Of a stretch of 64,000 nucleotides of DNA, positions 22,414-32,711 are shown one piece after another. The notes below the pieces were generated by a model. That model saw nothing but the letters and a program-made list of their open reading frames with translations, had not been told where the DNA came from and ran no database searches. The DNA is from Ligustrum vulgare (lineage: Eukaryota; Streptophyta; Magnoliopsida; Lamiales; Oleaceae). Position 1 is the first letter of the stretch. Each line of letters begins with the position of its first letter. The position numbers and the translations under genes are program-made. The stretch spans positions 45,497,466-45,561,465 of the forward strand of contig OY743183.1 of assembly GCA_963555705.1 (NCBI GenBank), read 5' to 3'.

Positions 22414-22658
22414 ATCTATTTCAGATTCTTGCGTTTCTTGATTTTTTTTTTCGTGTTCTTCGCGTTCTTCGTGTCAGTCATAAATTTTTCCAGTTTGATC
22501 CATAAGAGTCAGTCCCAAAAATTCAAAAGTGTTTTTCTTCTTCGTTTTTCGTCCAAATCCAGTTCCGTTTTTTCTGCCGTACTCGTAGTCCAATTCTCTG
22601 GCAGAAGATTAAAAAAAAAATTTCGAAAATTTCATTTTTTTCCATATTCCAAATTTCC

Positions 22659-24380
22659 ATGTCTCGCGGGGAGAAATCTCCATCAACAGGTGACCACAAG
22701 AATTTTAAACAGATGGAGGCCATGAAGGTAAAACTTGAGAGATTGATGGCTGGGATGGATAGAAGGGAAGCAGAACTTGCTCAATGGGAAAAGGAACAAC
22801 ATCAGGCGAATTCTAGGGATAGGAGGCATAAGGGGCGTGAAGCCAATTCTAGAGGTGGAGATGGGGGTGATGAAAGGACATTGAAGCGAAAAGAGACATT
22901 AAAACGGGAGAATAGTGATCATGTTCACAAAAAAAGGGAGGAACCGACAACCGAAGGTAAAAATAATTCTGATTCCAAGCCTCTTAAGGATAAAAATGTT
23001 AAGTGCTTTAAATGTTTGGAACGGGGTCAAATTGCACTTGATTGTCCACGTAAAAAGGTTAGGTGTGATAGTGAAGGGGCTAAAAGTGTTGTGGTGGATG
23101 AGTCAATTATTGATAGGCATGTTCTTAGCGTTAATCGTAAGGCGAATGTTTTGGAAAATGTGGATGGGCAAAGGGATAATATTTTTCGCACTAGATGCTT
23201 AGTGGATGAAAAAGTTTGTAGCTTGGTGATTGATGGGGGAAGCTGTACTAATGTAGTTAGTACAATGTTGGTGGAAAAATTAGGCATACCTTTAATGAAA
23301 CATCCAACACCTTATAAATTTCAATGGTTGACTGAGTCGGGGGAAATTAAGGTGAAGAGACAGGCTTTAGTGGCATTTTCTTTTGGTGGGTATTCGGATG
23401 AGGTAATTTGTGACGTGGTGCCAATGCAAATTAGTCATATACTGTTGGGGAGACCTTGGCAACATGAAAGGGCTGTGCTACATGATGGGTATACGAATAG
23501 ATACAGCTTGGTAAAAGGGGGGGAAAAGTTTACTCTAATGCCACTATCTCCAACTGAAGCCCTGAAAGATCAATTGAAAGTGAAAAGTGAGTTTGAGGGG
23601 AAAAATAAGAGAGGTGAGGCCACGACCTCAGAAAAAGGAGAGGGAGTGGAAATTAAAGAAAAGAGAGTTGAGGCCACGACCTCAGAAAAAGGAGAGGGAG
23701 TGAAAAATAAAGAAAAGAGGGTTGAGGTTCAAACCTCAGAAAAAGGAGAGACTGAGTGCAAAAAGCAAAAGAAAAGAGAGTCTACCACAAAAATGAGTCT
23801 ATTTGCACTTACTCACGCTAACGCACCCCTCCCCAGTTCTTTAAAATATGTTTTACAGGTACCGAAGTCAAACCATGAGCTTGAAACAGGGAAAAAACTT
23901 ATTGGCACAAATGAGCAGCCCAAAAAGTCGAGAAAGTTGAAGGAGAAAAATGGGCAGCCCAAAATGTTGAAAGCAATCACGAGGCATAAACATGATCATC
24001 GAACCCAGAAAAGCAGAAGGAGTTTAAAAAGCCGACCAAAATTGGATTCGAGGTCGAATCATTTTCAAGAGAGGGAGTATGATATGATCCGGACCAGGCA
24101 TCGAAGGGCAAAGTCAAGACATCGGCAATACGACAGTGATCTACGTGCAAAACGGAGCAAGTTTCATGTTGGAGTCGAGCCGAGAAGGCGAAAGGAACAA
24201 GCCGAGACGAGTGATCGAAGTTATTTGGGCAGAAAGATCATTATGGCCATAAGGAAGATCTGTCACGACCGTAACTCTTATAATCACGACCGTAAAAGTT
24301 ATTATCACGGTCGTAACTCCGCCTCGGATTCAGATGAAGAATTGCAGAATTTCATAATTACGATCGTAAAACGTCCGTAA
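22659..24380 (+). CDS. Gypsy-type Gag C-terminus plus aspartic protease
   Basis: 573 codons starting MSRGEKSPSTGDHKNFK. A charged coiled-coil-like region (residues about 20-60) is followed by a knuckle CFKCLERGQIALDCPRK near residue 120, in which the zinc-binding His is Gln. A retropepsin with VIDGGSCTNV near residue 190 and HILLGRPWQ near residue 260 comes next. Three tandem units of about 18 residues (EATTSEKGEGVEIKEKR) follow near residues 315-370. The frame reads through the purine tract and 300 bp into the 3' LTR before stopping, so the C-terminus is LTR-encoded. The capsid part of Gag and all of pol are missing. Confidence 0.85.
   Translation: MSRGEKSPSTGDHKNFKQMEAMKVKLERLMAGMDRREAELAQWEKEQHQANSRDRRHKGREANSRGGDGGDERTLKRKETLKRENSDHVHKKREEPTTEGKNNSDSKPLKDKNVKCFKCLERGQIALDCPRKKVRCDSEGAKSVVVDESIIDRHVLSVNRKANVLENVDGQRDNIFRTRCLVDEKVCSLVIDGGSCTNVVSTMLVEKLGIPLMKHPTPYKFQWLTESGEIKVKRQALVAFSFGGYSDEVICDVVPMQISHILLGRPWQHERAVLHDGYTNRYSLVKGGEKFTLMPLSPTEALKDQLKVKSEFEGKNKRGEATTSEKGEGVEIKEKRVEATTSEKGEGVKNKEKRVEVQTSEKGETECKKQKKRESTTKMSLFALTHANAPLPSSLKYVLQVPKSNHELETGKKLIGTNEQPKKSRKLKEKNGQPKMLKAITRHKHDHRTQKSRRSLKSRPKLDSRSNHFQEREYDMIRTRHRRAKSRHRQYDSDLRAKRSKFHVGVEPRRRKEQAETSDRSYLGRKIIMAIRKICHDRNSYNHDRKSYYHGRNSASDSDEELQNFIITIVKRP
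24066..24079 (+). other. Polypurine tract of the gypsy-type element
   Basis: AAGAGAGGGAGTA immediately precedes the 3' LTR. It is the usual plus-strand primer site. Confidence 0.75.
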
Positions 24381-25034
24381 AGAATATGGTCACGGCCGTA
24401 AATCTTAAGCAGAAAGTCATTTACGGCCGTAAAAGTGTTCATCACGACCGTAATTGAGGTTTTCCGAATTTTAGGGGATTTTTTGATTATTTTCCGTTTT
24501 TAATTAATTGTTTGCCTATTTTAGTATTCTAGTTTAATTAGAATTCTATTTTGAGTAGATTAGAGGCTAGGTTATTTTGCTTATTTATATTCCTTTCCAT
24601 TCATTGTAAAGAACAGTTAAGTTTGAGTTTGAGATTAATATTATTTGAGAGATTTTTCTCCAATTGAAAGGTTGAGGAGTCCCTTTTGTGTTCTTCGAGA
24701 ACAAATCCAACTTATCAAATATTGTGAAAATATTTGTGGCGTTGAACTTATCAAATATTCGTGAGAATATTTGTGGCGTTTCCAATTAGAATCTTATCAA
24801 GAAAATTGACAAGTCCTTGTGGTGTTTCGAAAACCTTGGATCTCGATTTCGCATCGTCAATTTCTTGCGTCGTGAATCTTGGGTCAAGGTCCTATCGTCA
24901 ATTTTATCTTTCCAGTATTTTATTTCTTCGTATTCTTGTTTATTTTTGCGTCAAATCTGATCTAGATCTTTCCTAGGTTTTTAATTTCGATATTCCGCGT
25001 TATTCGACGAGATTCTCCGACTGGGATCTTATCA
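24080..25034 (+). repeat. 3' LTR of the gypsy-type element
   Basis: 955 bp, near-identical to 21452-22395. The 11-bp insertion near 24366 adds another CGTAAAACGTC unit. Confidence 0.93.
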
Positions 25035-25622
25035 GTAGGTTAACCTACCAAAAAGATCGGTTAACCTACTGCTAACCGACCACTTTGGTAGATGTTAACC
25101 TACCATCAAATTCAAAAGGTAGGTTAACCTACCAAAGAGGTCGGTTAACCTACTGCTAACCGACCACTTTGGTAGATGTTAACCTACCATCAAATTCAAA
25201 AGGTAGGTTAACCTACCAAAGAGGTCGGTTAACCTACTGCTAACCGACCACTTTTGTAGATGTTAACCTACCATCAAATTCAAAAAGTAGGTTAACCTAC
25301 CAAAGAGGTCGGTTAACCTACTGCTAACCAACTGCTTTGGTAGATGTTAACCTACCATCAAATTCAAAAGGTAGGTTAACCTACCAAAGAGGTCGGTTAA
25401 CCTACTGCTAACCGACCACTTTGGTAGATGTTAACCTACCTTTTGGTAGGTTAACCGACCTCCTTGGTAGGTTAACCTACCTCTTTGGTATTAACACCTA
25501 CCTTTTGAAAAGGTAGGTTAACCTACCAAAGATGTCGGTTAACCTACTGCTAACAGACCACTTTGGTAGATTCCACCTACCATCAAATTCAAAACCCACC
25601 TACCGTTAACCGACCACTTGGG
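25035..25622. repeat. 84-bp tandem repeat array
   Basis: The unit starts GTAGGTTAACCTACCAAAGA and ends CATCAAATTCAAAAG, with starts at 25035, 25119, 25203, 25287 and 25371, then degenerate copies to about 25620. The tail of one unit also lies left of the gypsy element (21425-21451), showing that the array was split by it. Each unit holds nested palindromes of GGTTAACC/TAGGTTAACCTA type and can fold back on itself. Confidence 0.95.
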
Positions 25623-26244
25623 TATATTAATAGGACTTTGCTGTTTAATCTTTTTATGATTTTCTTTTATTCCCTTGTCCATTTTCTTATTGAATTAATG
25701 CTTACTTTTAATTTTTTGATTTGCTTAGGTTCCATCTTCAGTACCTGATGCTGCACATGAAAATCCACATGCTAGTCAGCGGGCTCCTCATGTACATCAG
25801 CCTTCTCACGATTTGGACTTCATATTGGGAGTAAACATCCCCAGTTGTTGTGTTGTTGCTTTGCTCAAATAGTAGCGAATCAATTCCTAGTTGCGGTTTG
25901 AAATAATCTGAAATTGGGGCAAACATCTAAGATTGACTGATTTGGGGCTACGAATTTGGGGAAGAGTTTAGGGTTCTTAATGAGCTACTTTCATTTGGAA
26001 GAAAATGGCTTCAATTTGTTTGTGGTAGTCGTGTTTCAGTTGGTATAGGTTTAAGCGTTTTCTTCCAGCTTGGGCAGAGAATGTGCGATTTTGGTCCATT
26101 TGACAAAGTTAACGTCAGTTAACTGCCACATGAGTTTTTCGTCTGCCATGTGGGATTTTCTGTTAAGATATATGAACTGAAATGGGTCGGGTGATGGATG
26201 GGAAATGGTTAGAGAAAGATGGATGAGCAATGGGTAATATTCTT
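25623..26244. other. Right internal part of the Mutator-like element
   Basis: A pyrimidine-rich stretch ending in TTTGCTTAG (about 25728) resembles a 3' splice site, followed by about 100 open bases. No known domain; possibly captured DNA or a transposase relic. Confidence 0.35.
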
Positions 26245-29240
26245 AAGTTGAATGAGCAAGTAGTAATGATGAGTAAAGTTTAATGATCATTCATTAAATT
26301 TACTCATATTTGAGGTATAAAAAGGAAATGAATTTTTCTTACATTATTTCTTAGCCACTCTCCAAAGTATTCATCACGCATACGATCTAGTTGCGCATCA
26401 GATGATCGAGGATAATTTATTCTCATTTGCCTCTCAAACTCCCTGCAAGCAAAATATATGTCAATCAAACTGATAGATTGTACAAATAATTATTCATTAA
26501 AATAATTATTACTTACATAACGAATGTGGTGACTTCTTCACAATTAAGTAGCACATATATTGAAGCAGCTCGATATTCCTCGTCAGTTAGATCTCTAGAA
26601 TTTCCACGTTGCTTGCTCAGAGGTCGACCAGGGTATGTGAAGATTGACAATCGTCCCAATGGATCATTTAACCCTCCATCATCATTCCTTGGAGGATGAT
26701 TCAATCTAGTTTGGACGTCATCCTCTAAATATAATGAGCAAAATGTCGATGTTTCTTCTACCAAATATGCCTCTACTATAGATCCTTCCACAGAGGCACG
26801 ATTTTTCACTTTCCTCTTCAGATGATTAAGGAACCTGAAACATGTCATATTAAATTGATTAAACTAGAAAAATTATTTCTTTTATTTTAATTATTATACA
26901 TATAATAACTAAAATAAAACGTGCATAACTAAATTACCTTTCAAAAGGATACATCCAGCGATACTGTACCGGACCACCTACTCTTGCTTCATATGGCAAA
27001 TGAATTGGAAAATGCTCCATTGAATCAAAAAATGAAGGTGGAAATATCTTCTCAAGTTTGCATATTATTATAACAATATTTTTTTCCAAACACTTCATGT
27101 CTTCAACCTTCACGATAGTGGAGCACAGATCCTTAAAAAAATTACTAAGCTCCGTTAATGCTTCCCAAACTGGTTTTGGCAATACATCTTTAAATGCTAT
27201 TGGTATTAGTCTCTGCATAAAAATGTGACAGTCATGGCTCTTCATCCCATAAAAATCATAATTACCCTTAACGCATCGTGAAATGTTAGAAGCATATCCA
27301 TCTGGCATTCTTAATGTCTTCATCCAATTACAAACTCCCAACTTCTGCTCCTTTGTCAAACCGTAAGAAGCTTTCGGCTTATAAAATCTCCCCCTGTTCT
27401 CCATTATGTGCAACTCTGGACGGTTGCAATAAAGCTCTAAATCCTTCCTGGCATTAAAATTATCTTTGGTTTTATCTTTCACATCCATAACTGTGTTGAA
27501 TATATTTTCGAATACATTCTTCTAGATATGCATGACGTCTAAATTGTGTCTTATAAGATTGGTATGCCAATAAGGAAAATCCCAGAAAATACTTCTCCTT
27601 ATCCAATTATGCCTACTTCCAAATCCTTCAATTACTGATCTCCTAACGGTTTTACCACTTATGAAGGGAGGAAGGCTGTCAACAACCCCACGCAAATATT
27701 CACCTGCAATTGGAGGAGTTAGTGCATGAACATCCTTCTCCATTCTTCTTTTAAAGAACTTATCTCGTTGTCTTCTAAAAGGATGGTTGTAAGGCAGGAA
27801 TCGACGATGACAATCAAAAAAGTAACACTTTCGTCCATTCTTCAATCTAAATGATTTTTGTTGACCCATACAGTACGGACAACACAAAGGACCGTGTGTA
27901 CTCCACCCGGACAGCATGCCAAGTCCTGGGAAATCACTAATAGTCCACATGAATGCAGCTTTCATTGTGAAGTTTTGCCTTCTATGTATGTCATATGTTT
28001 CAACTTCATCGTCCCATAACATTTTCAGTTCGTCTATTAGTGGACGTAAGTAAACATCGATATCTTTCCCAGGACTTTTAGGTCCAGGGATAACCATAGT
28101 CAAGAATAAGTTATCTCGTCGCAAGCACAGACCAGGTGGAAAATTGTACACTGTAGTAATCACCGGCCAACATGAGTAATTTGTACTTGTCATGTTAAAT
28201 GGGTTGAAGCCATCCGTGCAAAGACCGAGACGTACATTACGTGGTTCATAAAAAGAATCGGGGTAGGTTCTATCAAAATGCTTCCATGCCTCATCATGTA
28301 CTGGATGGGACATTTCCCCGTGTGTATAGGCATTGTTTGCATGCCAAATCATGTGTTTTGCTGTGCGTCTTGACATGTACAACCTTTGAAGTCTAGGAGT
28401 TAGAGGCAGATATCGCAAAACTTTATGAGCAACCCAGCGCCCAGATCTCGAGATTGCATCTTTAAACCGCGGGCTATTGCAGTTCGTGCACTGAACCAAG
28501 TTCTCAGTTTCTTTGTAATACAACATGCAATCATTCATACATGCATCAATTTTGACAACACCAAGGCCAAGACTCGATAGCATCTTCTTTGTCTTGTAAA
28601 AGGTACTTTCTAGCAGGTTATTTTTCGGTAACATGTCCGTCACGATGGACATTAGACGATCATAACATGCTGCGGGCATATTATATTCAGATTTGCAGTT
28701 CAAAAGTTGTGACATTGCAGATAATTTAGTATGCTTTACACAACCCGGCCATAAAGGTTTATCAGCTTCTTGTAAAAGTGTAAAAAAGTTTGCAGCTTTC
28801 GAATTAGGTATATGTTCCTCAGGCTCACTATTGCCAAGATTGGAATACACATTGTACATCTCAGGGCCCATTGCATCCATCACCATGGTATGGAGGTTGT
28901 ATTCCCCTACTCCCTGTACTGTTGACGATTCACCATAATTTGAAGAACTGGCATTAACATGTTCACCGTGTTCTGTCCATGTAATATACCCAGCAATAAA
29001 TCCATATTTGTACAAATGAATTTTTATATCATCCTGGTTAAATAATCTCGTGTTTTCACATCTACTACATGGACACTTCATGATGTTGCCAATATCTGGT
29101 TGGGAAAATGCATATTCAATAAATCTTTCAGAAAGAAACCCGTCAACTAAGCGTGTATACATCCAACTACGATCATCTTCCATACTGGACAATGTCAAAT
29201 GATATATAAAGTTGATTATATTTAACAATAAAAAGATCAC

Positions 29241-30040
29241 TTCATTACACTACTTTTGATACTTATGTGTCATACTAATATTAAAAATAATATGTAAAAA
29301 ATTAATTTAATTTTGCATTTTCCATCTTAAAAAATCTCTTTTTATACAAAATACATATCAATTTACTAATAAAATTGAACAAATTACTAATTAGTAAGAC
29401 TACAATAACAATTAGCATATGCATTTATTAATTTTTTTCCCTAAAGGACAATTAGTTTATGTATATTATATATATCTAAATTACATAACAATTACTAATA
29501 AAAATGGACAAATTAACAACAAAAAATCAACATTCTAATCTAATACATACATATGTAGTATATTATCCCTAATTTAGTAAACATATTATAATAATAAATC
29601 TAATATATTAATATTATTAATGTACTTGAAGTATATACACTAATTAGAAAAAAAAAATATACATTATTTCTGCAAAAAAATAAAAATAAAAAAAATTACA
29701 TACTAACTACAATACACATACAATAAATCTATTATATATAATTTAACTTGTTCAATTTTTGAAGTTCACTATTTGGACAACTAATTATTTTGTTTTATTT
29801 ATAGGTAATATTTCATATTCCATTAGCTTGCAAAACTAATTTTAACGATAAAATTGGATGAAATACAAGAGAGAGAAGGAAGAAAAAAAGTTACATACCT
29901 TAACAAAAATTGGACTATCCTCAATTCCAAAAATAATTGTAATGTATTGGGAGAAGAAGAAAATAATTGGAGAAATGAGGTGCAGTCGAAGCCAGTTTGG
30001 TAAGAAATGGAAGAGATGCTGTGATGATACGGTTTTGGGA
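29241..30040. other. AT-rich 5' region of the CACTA
   Basis: Lies between the TNP2 start and the 5' subterminal repeats. It should contain the TNP2 promoter and leader; no box could be assigned with confidence. Confidence 0.4.
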
Positions 30041-30378
30041 AAAAATCTGTGACGGTTCCGACGGAAAGTTAATTCCGTCGGTGAGTTCCTGCGGAAAGTT
30101 ACATTCCGCGGAAAATTTCCAGCGGAAAGTAACTGTCCGTCGGTACTTTCCAGCGGAATTTGAAGTTCCCGTCGGAATTTACCGACGGGTGTTATTCCGA
30201 CGGAAAACTATATTTCCCGTCGGTAATTTCCGACCGTACTAAATATGCCGTCGGAAATTACCGATGGTCAATATTCCGTCGAAAATTTCCAACGGGGTTT
30301 TTTCCCGTCGGAAATTTCCGACGGTTCCGACCCCCGTCGGATAGTTGGCCGTCGATGATAGATAAGTTTCTTGTAGTG
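30041..30378. repeat. 5' terminal inverted repeat and subterminal repeats of the CACTA
   Basis: Copies of TTCCGACGG, CCGTCGG and CCAGCGGAA variants run to the terminus TTTCTTGTAGTG at 30378, followed by the ctt duplication. Confidence 0.93.
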
Positions 30379-30421
30379 CTTGTTGAAGATGTTTTGCACT
30401 TGCATTAATATCGTACCCAGG
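30379..30421. repeat. Right half of the duplicated locus cut by the CACTA
   Basis: CTTGTTGAAGATGTTTTGCA and the following ATTAATATCGTACCCAGG match 57136-57207, except that about 35 bp present there are missing here. Similarity stops exactly where a hAT-like end begins. Confidence 0.85.
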
Positions 30422-30540
30422 CAGTGGAGAATATAAAAAAAATTCAGCTATAGAGGCGGGACGTTGACGATGGATCTTTGACCGTTGACCGATGAATTTC
30501 AATGACTACAAAAACGAGATGCAAAAACGAGATTGTTTAT
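30422..30540. mobile_element. End of a hAT relative of the element at 12959-14092
   Basis: CAGTGGAGA opens a segment that resembles the reverse complement of 13975-14092: shared words TTCAGCTA.AG, GTTGAC and GTTGACCGATGAA follow in the same order. Similarity to the 57-kb paralogue ends just before it, as expected for an insertion. The far end was not found, so it is probably truncated or rearranged. Confidence 0.55.
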
Positions 30541-31130
30541 TATTATTTACTTAAATAATATTAAAAATTAATGGATCGATATAGAAATACACTAAAATGT
30601 AAAAATATAACTTAAATTAAATACGAATGCGACTACTTCTACTCCAAAAGTTCATCTCATTTAAATCTCTAATACTACTATTCAGATCAATCATTGAAGA
30701 CAGAAAGATTGAATGAATAGTTATTTTTTCAAGCACTAAAATTTCTTCCCTACCAACAGCAAACAATTATAGTAGAAATATACAAGTTCATACTAATCAA
30801 GAAGCATTGACCTTCAAGCTAAAACTTAATGTCAAGTAACAAACCAACCCGACCAAAAAAATAAAAACAAGAGAAAATAATAGGAAGATAAAAAATGAAA
30901 ACCATAGACATAATATAATGAGACACTATTCTACGAATCATGAAGCAAGAGGGGACTCAATTCATATTAACAATGAAGCTGTGTAATTAAGAAGTACTCT
31001 TACTTTAACAAAAGTTTAGCAACTAGAATGTATTATTATAAGCAGAACCAAATAATAGCAGCCTAGGAACAAAGGAACTTCTATCCGGAATCAATCCGGA
31101 TAGAAGTTGATTGAATCATGAATGTAAACT
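30541..31130. other. AT-rich sequence, nothing recognised
   Basis: No gene or repeat partner seen. May be the internal part of the truncated hAT. Confidence 0.3.
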
Positions 31131-31565
31131 AAACTTAGCGCACAATCATACGCAGATCCAGTATGAAGATAATATGAAGATAGAAAATATACTAAACTAA
31201 ACTTAGCGCACAATCATACGCAGATCCAGTATGAAGATAATATGAAGATAGAAAATAAACTAAACTAAACTTAGCGTACAATCATACATAGAAAATAGAA
31301 AATACGTATGAAGATAGTATGAAGATAGAAAATAAACTAAACTAAACTTAGCGCACAATCATACGCAGATCCAGTATGAAGATAATATGAAGATAGAAAA
31401 TAAACTAAACTAAACTTATCGCACAATCATACGCAGATCCAGCATGAAGATAATATGAAGATAGAAAATAAACTAAACTTAGCGCACAATCATACATAGA
31501 AAATAGAAAATACGTATGAAGATAGTATGAAGATAAGAAAATACGTATGAAGATAGTATGAAGAT
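31131..31565. repeat. Minisatellite, units of about 65-78 bp
   Basis: Six imperfect copies of AACTTAGCGCACAATCATAC followed by GCAGATCCAGTATGAAGATA and GAAGATAGAAAATAAACTAA, at about 31133, 31200, 31268, 31346, 31416 and 31475. Confidence 0.9.
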
Positions 31566-31594
31566 AATGATCCTCAAATTTACAAGTTTAAAAT

Positions 31595-31812
31595 TTAGTG
31601 CTAAGCATCTTTAACTTTCATGCAAGCAGACAGCTGAAAAGTGATACCTTAGCTCGGCGGTTGCGGTGGCGGTGGAGGAGTTAAATGATTTTTAAGAGGA
31701 TATTTTACTTGTTTAATTTCTACTGGTTTTTTCGGACGAGGAATTGACATTATTTTGTTAATTATGATTCCAGTAGAAAACACCCCTACAATGAGAAAAG
31801 GAAGAGGAAGAT
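31595..31812 (-). repeat. Repeated segment, copy 1 of 3
   Basis: Shares long identity with 32410-32650 and 33883-34060. The minus strand encodes a short peptide beginning MSIPRPKKPVEIKQVKYPLK in two of the copies, with a variant in the third. Neither the peptide nor the repeat is recognised. It may be an exon of an unknown gene carried along by duplication. Confidence 0.7.
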
Positions 31813-32405
31813 AAACTAAACTTACTAAACTTAGCGCAGGAAGATAATATGAATATTGAATATGAAGATAATGAAGATAATATGAAGTATGAAGATAAAC
31901 TACAAATACGCAAATCCAGTTCCAGTATATGAAGATAATATGAAGTATGAAGATAAACTACTAAACTTAGCGCACAAATACGCAGATCCAGTTCCAGTAA
32001 ATGAAGATAATATGAATATGAAGATAATGAAGATAATATGAAGTATGAAGATAAACTACTAAACTTAGCGCACAAATACGCAGATCCAGTTCCAGTATAT
32101 GAAGATAATATGAATATGAAGATAATGAAGATAATATGAAGTATGAAGATAAACTACAAATACGCAGATCCAGTTCTAGTATATGAAGATAATATGAAGT
32201 ATGAAGATAAACTACTAAACTTAGCGCACAAATACGCAGATCCAGTTCCAGTATATGAAGATAATATGAATATGAAGATAATGAAGATAATATGAAGTAT
32301 GAAGATAAACTACAAATACGCAGATACAGTTCCAGTATATGAAGATAATATGAATATGAAGATAATGAAGATAATATGAAGTATGAAGATAAACTACTAA
32401 ACTTA
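31813..32405. repeat. Second minisatellite, related to 31131-31565
   Basis: Alternating units of about 70 and 98 bp with CGCAGATCCAGTTCCAGTAT and GAAGATAATATGAAGTATGA cores. Open minus-strand frames of 105 and 207 codons here come only from the repeat lacking stops in one phase. Confidence 0.9.
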
Positions 32406-32409
32406 GCGT

Positions 32410-32650
32410 ATGATTTAAAATTTAGTGCTAAGCATGCAAGCAGACAGCTGAATAAATGATACCTTAGCTCGGCGGCGGTGGCGGGGTCGGTGGCCATGGC
32501 GATGGAGCAGTTAAATGATTTTTTGAGAGGATAGTTTACTTGTTTAATTTCTACTGGTTTTTTCGGACTTTTCTGACGAGGAATTGACATTATTTTGTTA
32601 GTTATGAGTCGAGTAGAAAAAAAACCTACAATGAGAAAAGAAGAGGAAGA
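32410..32650 (-). repeat. Repeated segment, copy 2 of 3
   Basis: See copy 1 at 31595-31812. This copy carries an extra AAAGTCC-type insertion within the peptide (MSIPRQKSPKKP). Confidence 0.7.
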
Positions 32651-32711
32651 TCGCCGGGACCGCCCATTGTCATGTACTATAGGTACTGAAATTTGAATAT
32701 ATATAAAAAAA

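Larger units (their letters stand above)
21452..25034 (+). mobile_element. Deleted Ty3/gypsy-type LTR retrotransposon (zinc knuckle and protease only)
   Basis: 3583 bp with LTRs 21452-22395 and 24080-25034, the 5-bp duplication gtagg on both sides (21447-21451 and 25035-25039), an initiator-Met primer site next to the left LTR and a purine tract before the right LTR. The only gene is a 573-codon frame with zinc knuckle and aspartic protease. Reverse transcriptase and integrase are absent, so it is non-autonomous. It inserted inside an 84-bp repeat unit of the Mutator-like element. Confidence 0.94.
21063..26305. mobile_element. Mutator-like element in a TNP2 intron
   Basis: Terminal inverted repeats of about 60 bp (21063-21123 and 26245-26305) begin GAGTAAATTTAAT and share ATTACTACTTGCTCATTCAA. 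They are flanked by the 10-bp direct repeat atatttgagg (21053-21062 and 26306-26315). Long TIRs with a 9-11 bp duplication fit Mutator-like elements. No MURA transposase is seen. The cargo is an 84-bp tandem array, a splice-like junction near 25728 followed by an open stretch (VPSSVPDAAHENPHASQRAP), and the gypsy element 21452-25034, which arrived later. Without the gypsy insert it is about 1.7 kb. Confidence 0.8.
20224..29183 (-). pseudogene. CACTA TNP2 transposase gene (Transposase_21), disrupted
   Basis: The start is taken at the Met of MEDDRSWMYTRLVDGFL (29181-29183), the usual beginning of the transposase-associated domain; the same frame is open further upstream. Exon 1 (29183-27522 and onward) holds that domain with its CPCSRC cysteines, then the Transposase_21 core (TDGFNPFNM, LIPGPKSPGKD-like and CPYCM motifs). 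A TAG at 27522-27524 replaces the Glu expected after NLDVMHI; the frame then continues unbroken through 27488-26934 (DUF4218). Further exons lie at 26513-26840 and about 26347-26440. A 5.3-kb intron filled by other elements follows, then the DUF4216 exon 21019-20456 (WFDNERGVHVD). The acidic C-terminus (20472-20224) is in another frame, so a frameshift or intron is likely. It would catalyse excision if intact. Confidence 0.9.
12111..30378 (-). mobile_element. CACTA (En/Spm) DNA transposon, 18.3 kb, with nested insertions and captured gene DNA
   Basis: The ends are CACTACAAAAAAA (12111) and the complement of CACTACAAGAAA (30378), flanked by the 3-bp duplication ctt (12108-12110 and 30379-30381). 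Both ends hold arrays of TTTCCGACGG-type subterminal repeats in both orientations, the usual binding sites of a TNPA-type protein. Two transposase genes lie on the minus strand: TNP2 (20224-29183), then TNPA (12734-15525). A premature stop in TNP2, probable frameshifts and a hAT insertion in TNPA mean this copy should not mobilise itself. Between the genes, 4.7 kb includes clathrin heavy chain DNA. The empty-site relative at 56974-57207 confirms the edges. Confidence 0.95.

Noticed and set aside
21447..25039. Possibility that the CGTAA-rich LTR pair are segmental duplications, not LTRs
   Set aside because: Exact gtagg duplications, a primer-binding site, a purine tract and TG...CA ends all support an LTR retrotransposon.
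25035..25622. CRISPR-like regular repeat array
   Set aside because: Repeats are contiguous 84-bp units without unique spacers, in a plant transposon.
31758..32590. Leu/Ser/Tyr-rich frames of 105 and 207 codons
   Set aside because: Produced by a minisatellite; the repeat period and frame shift between units argue against a protein.
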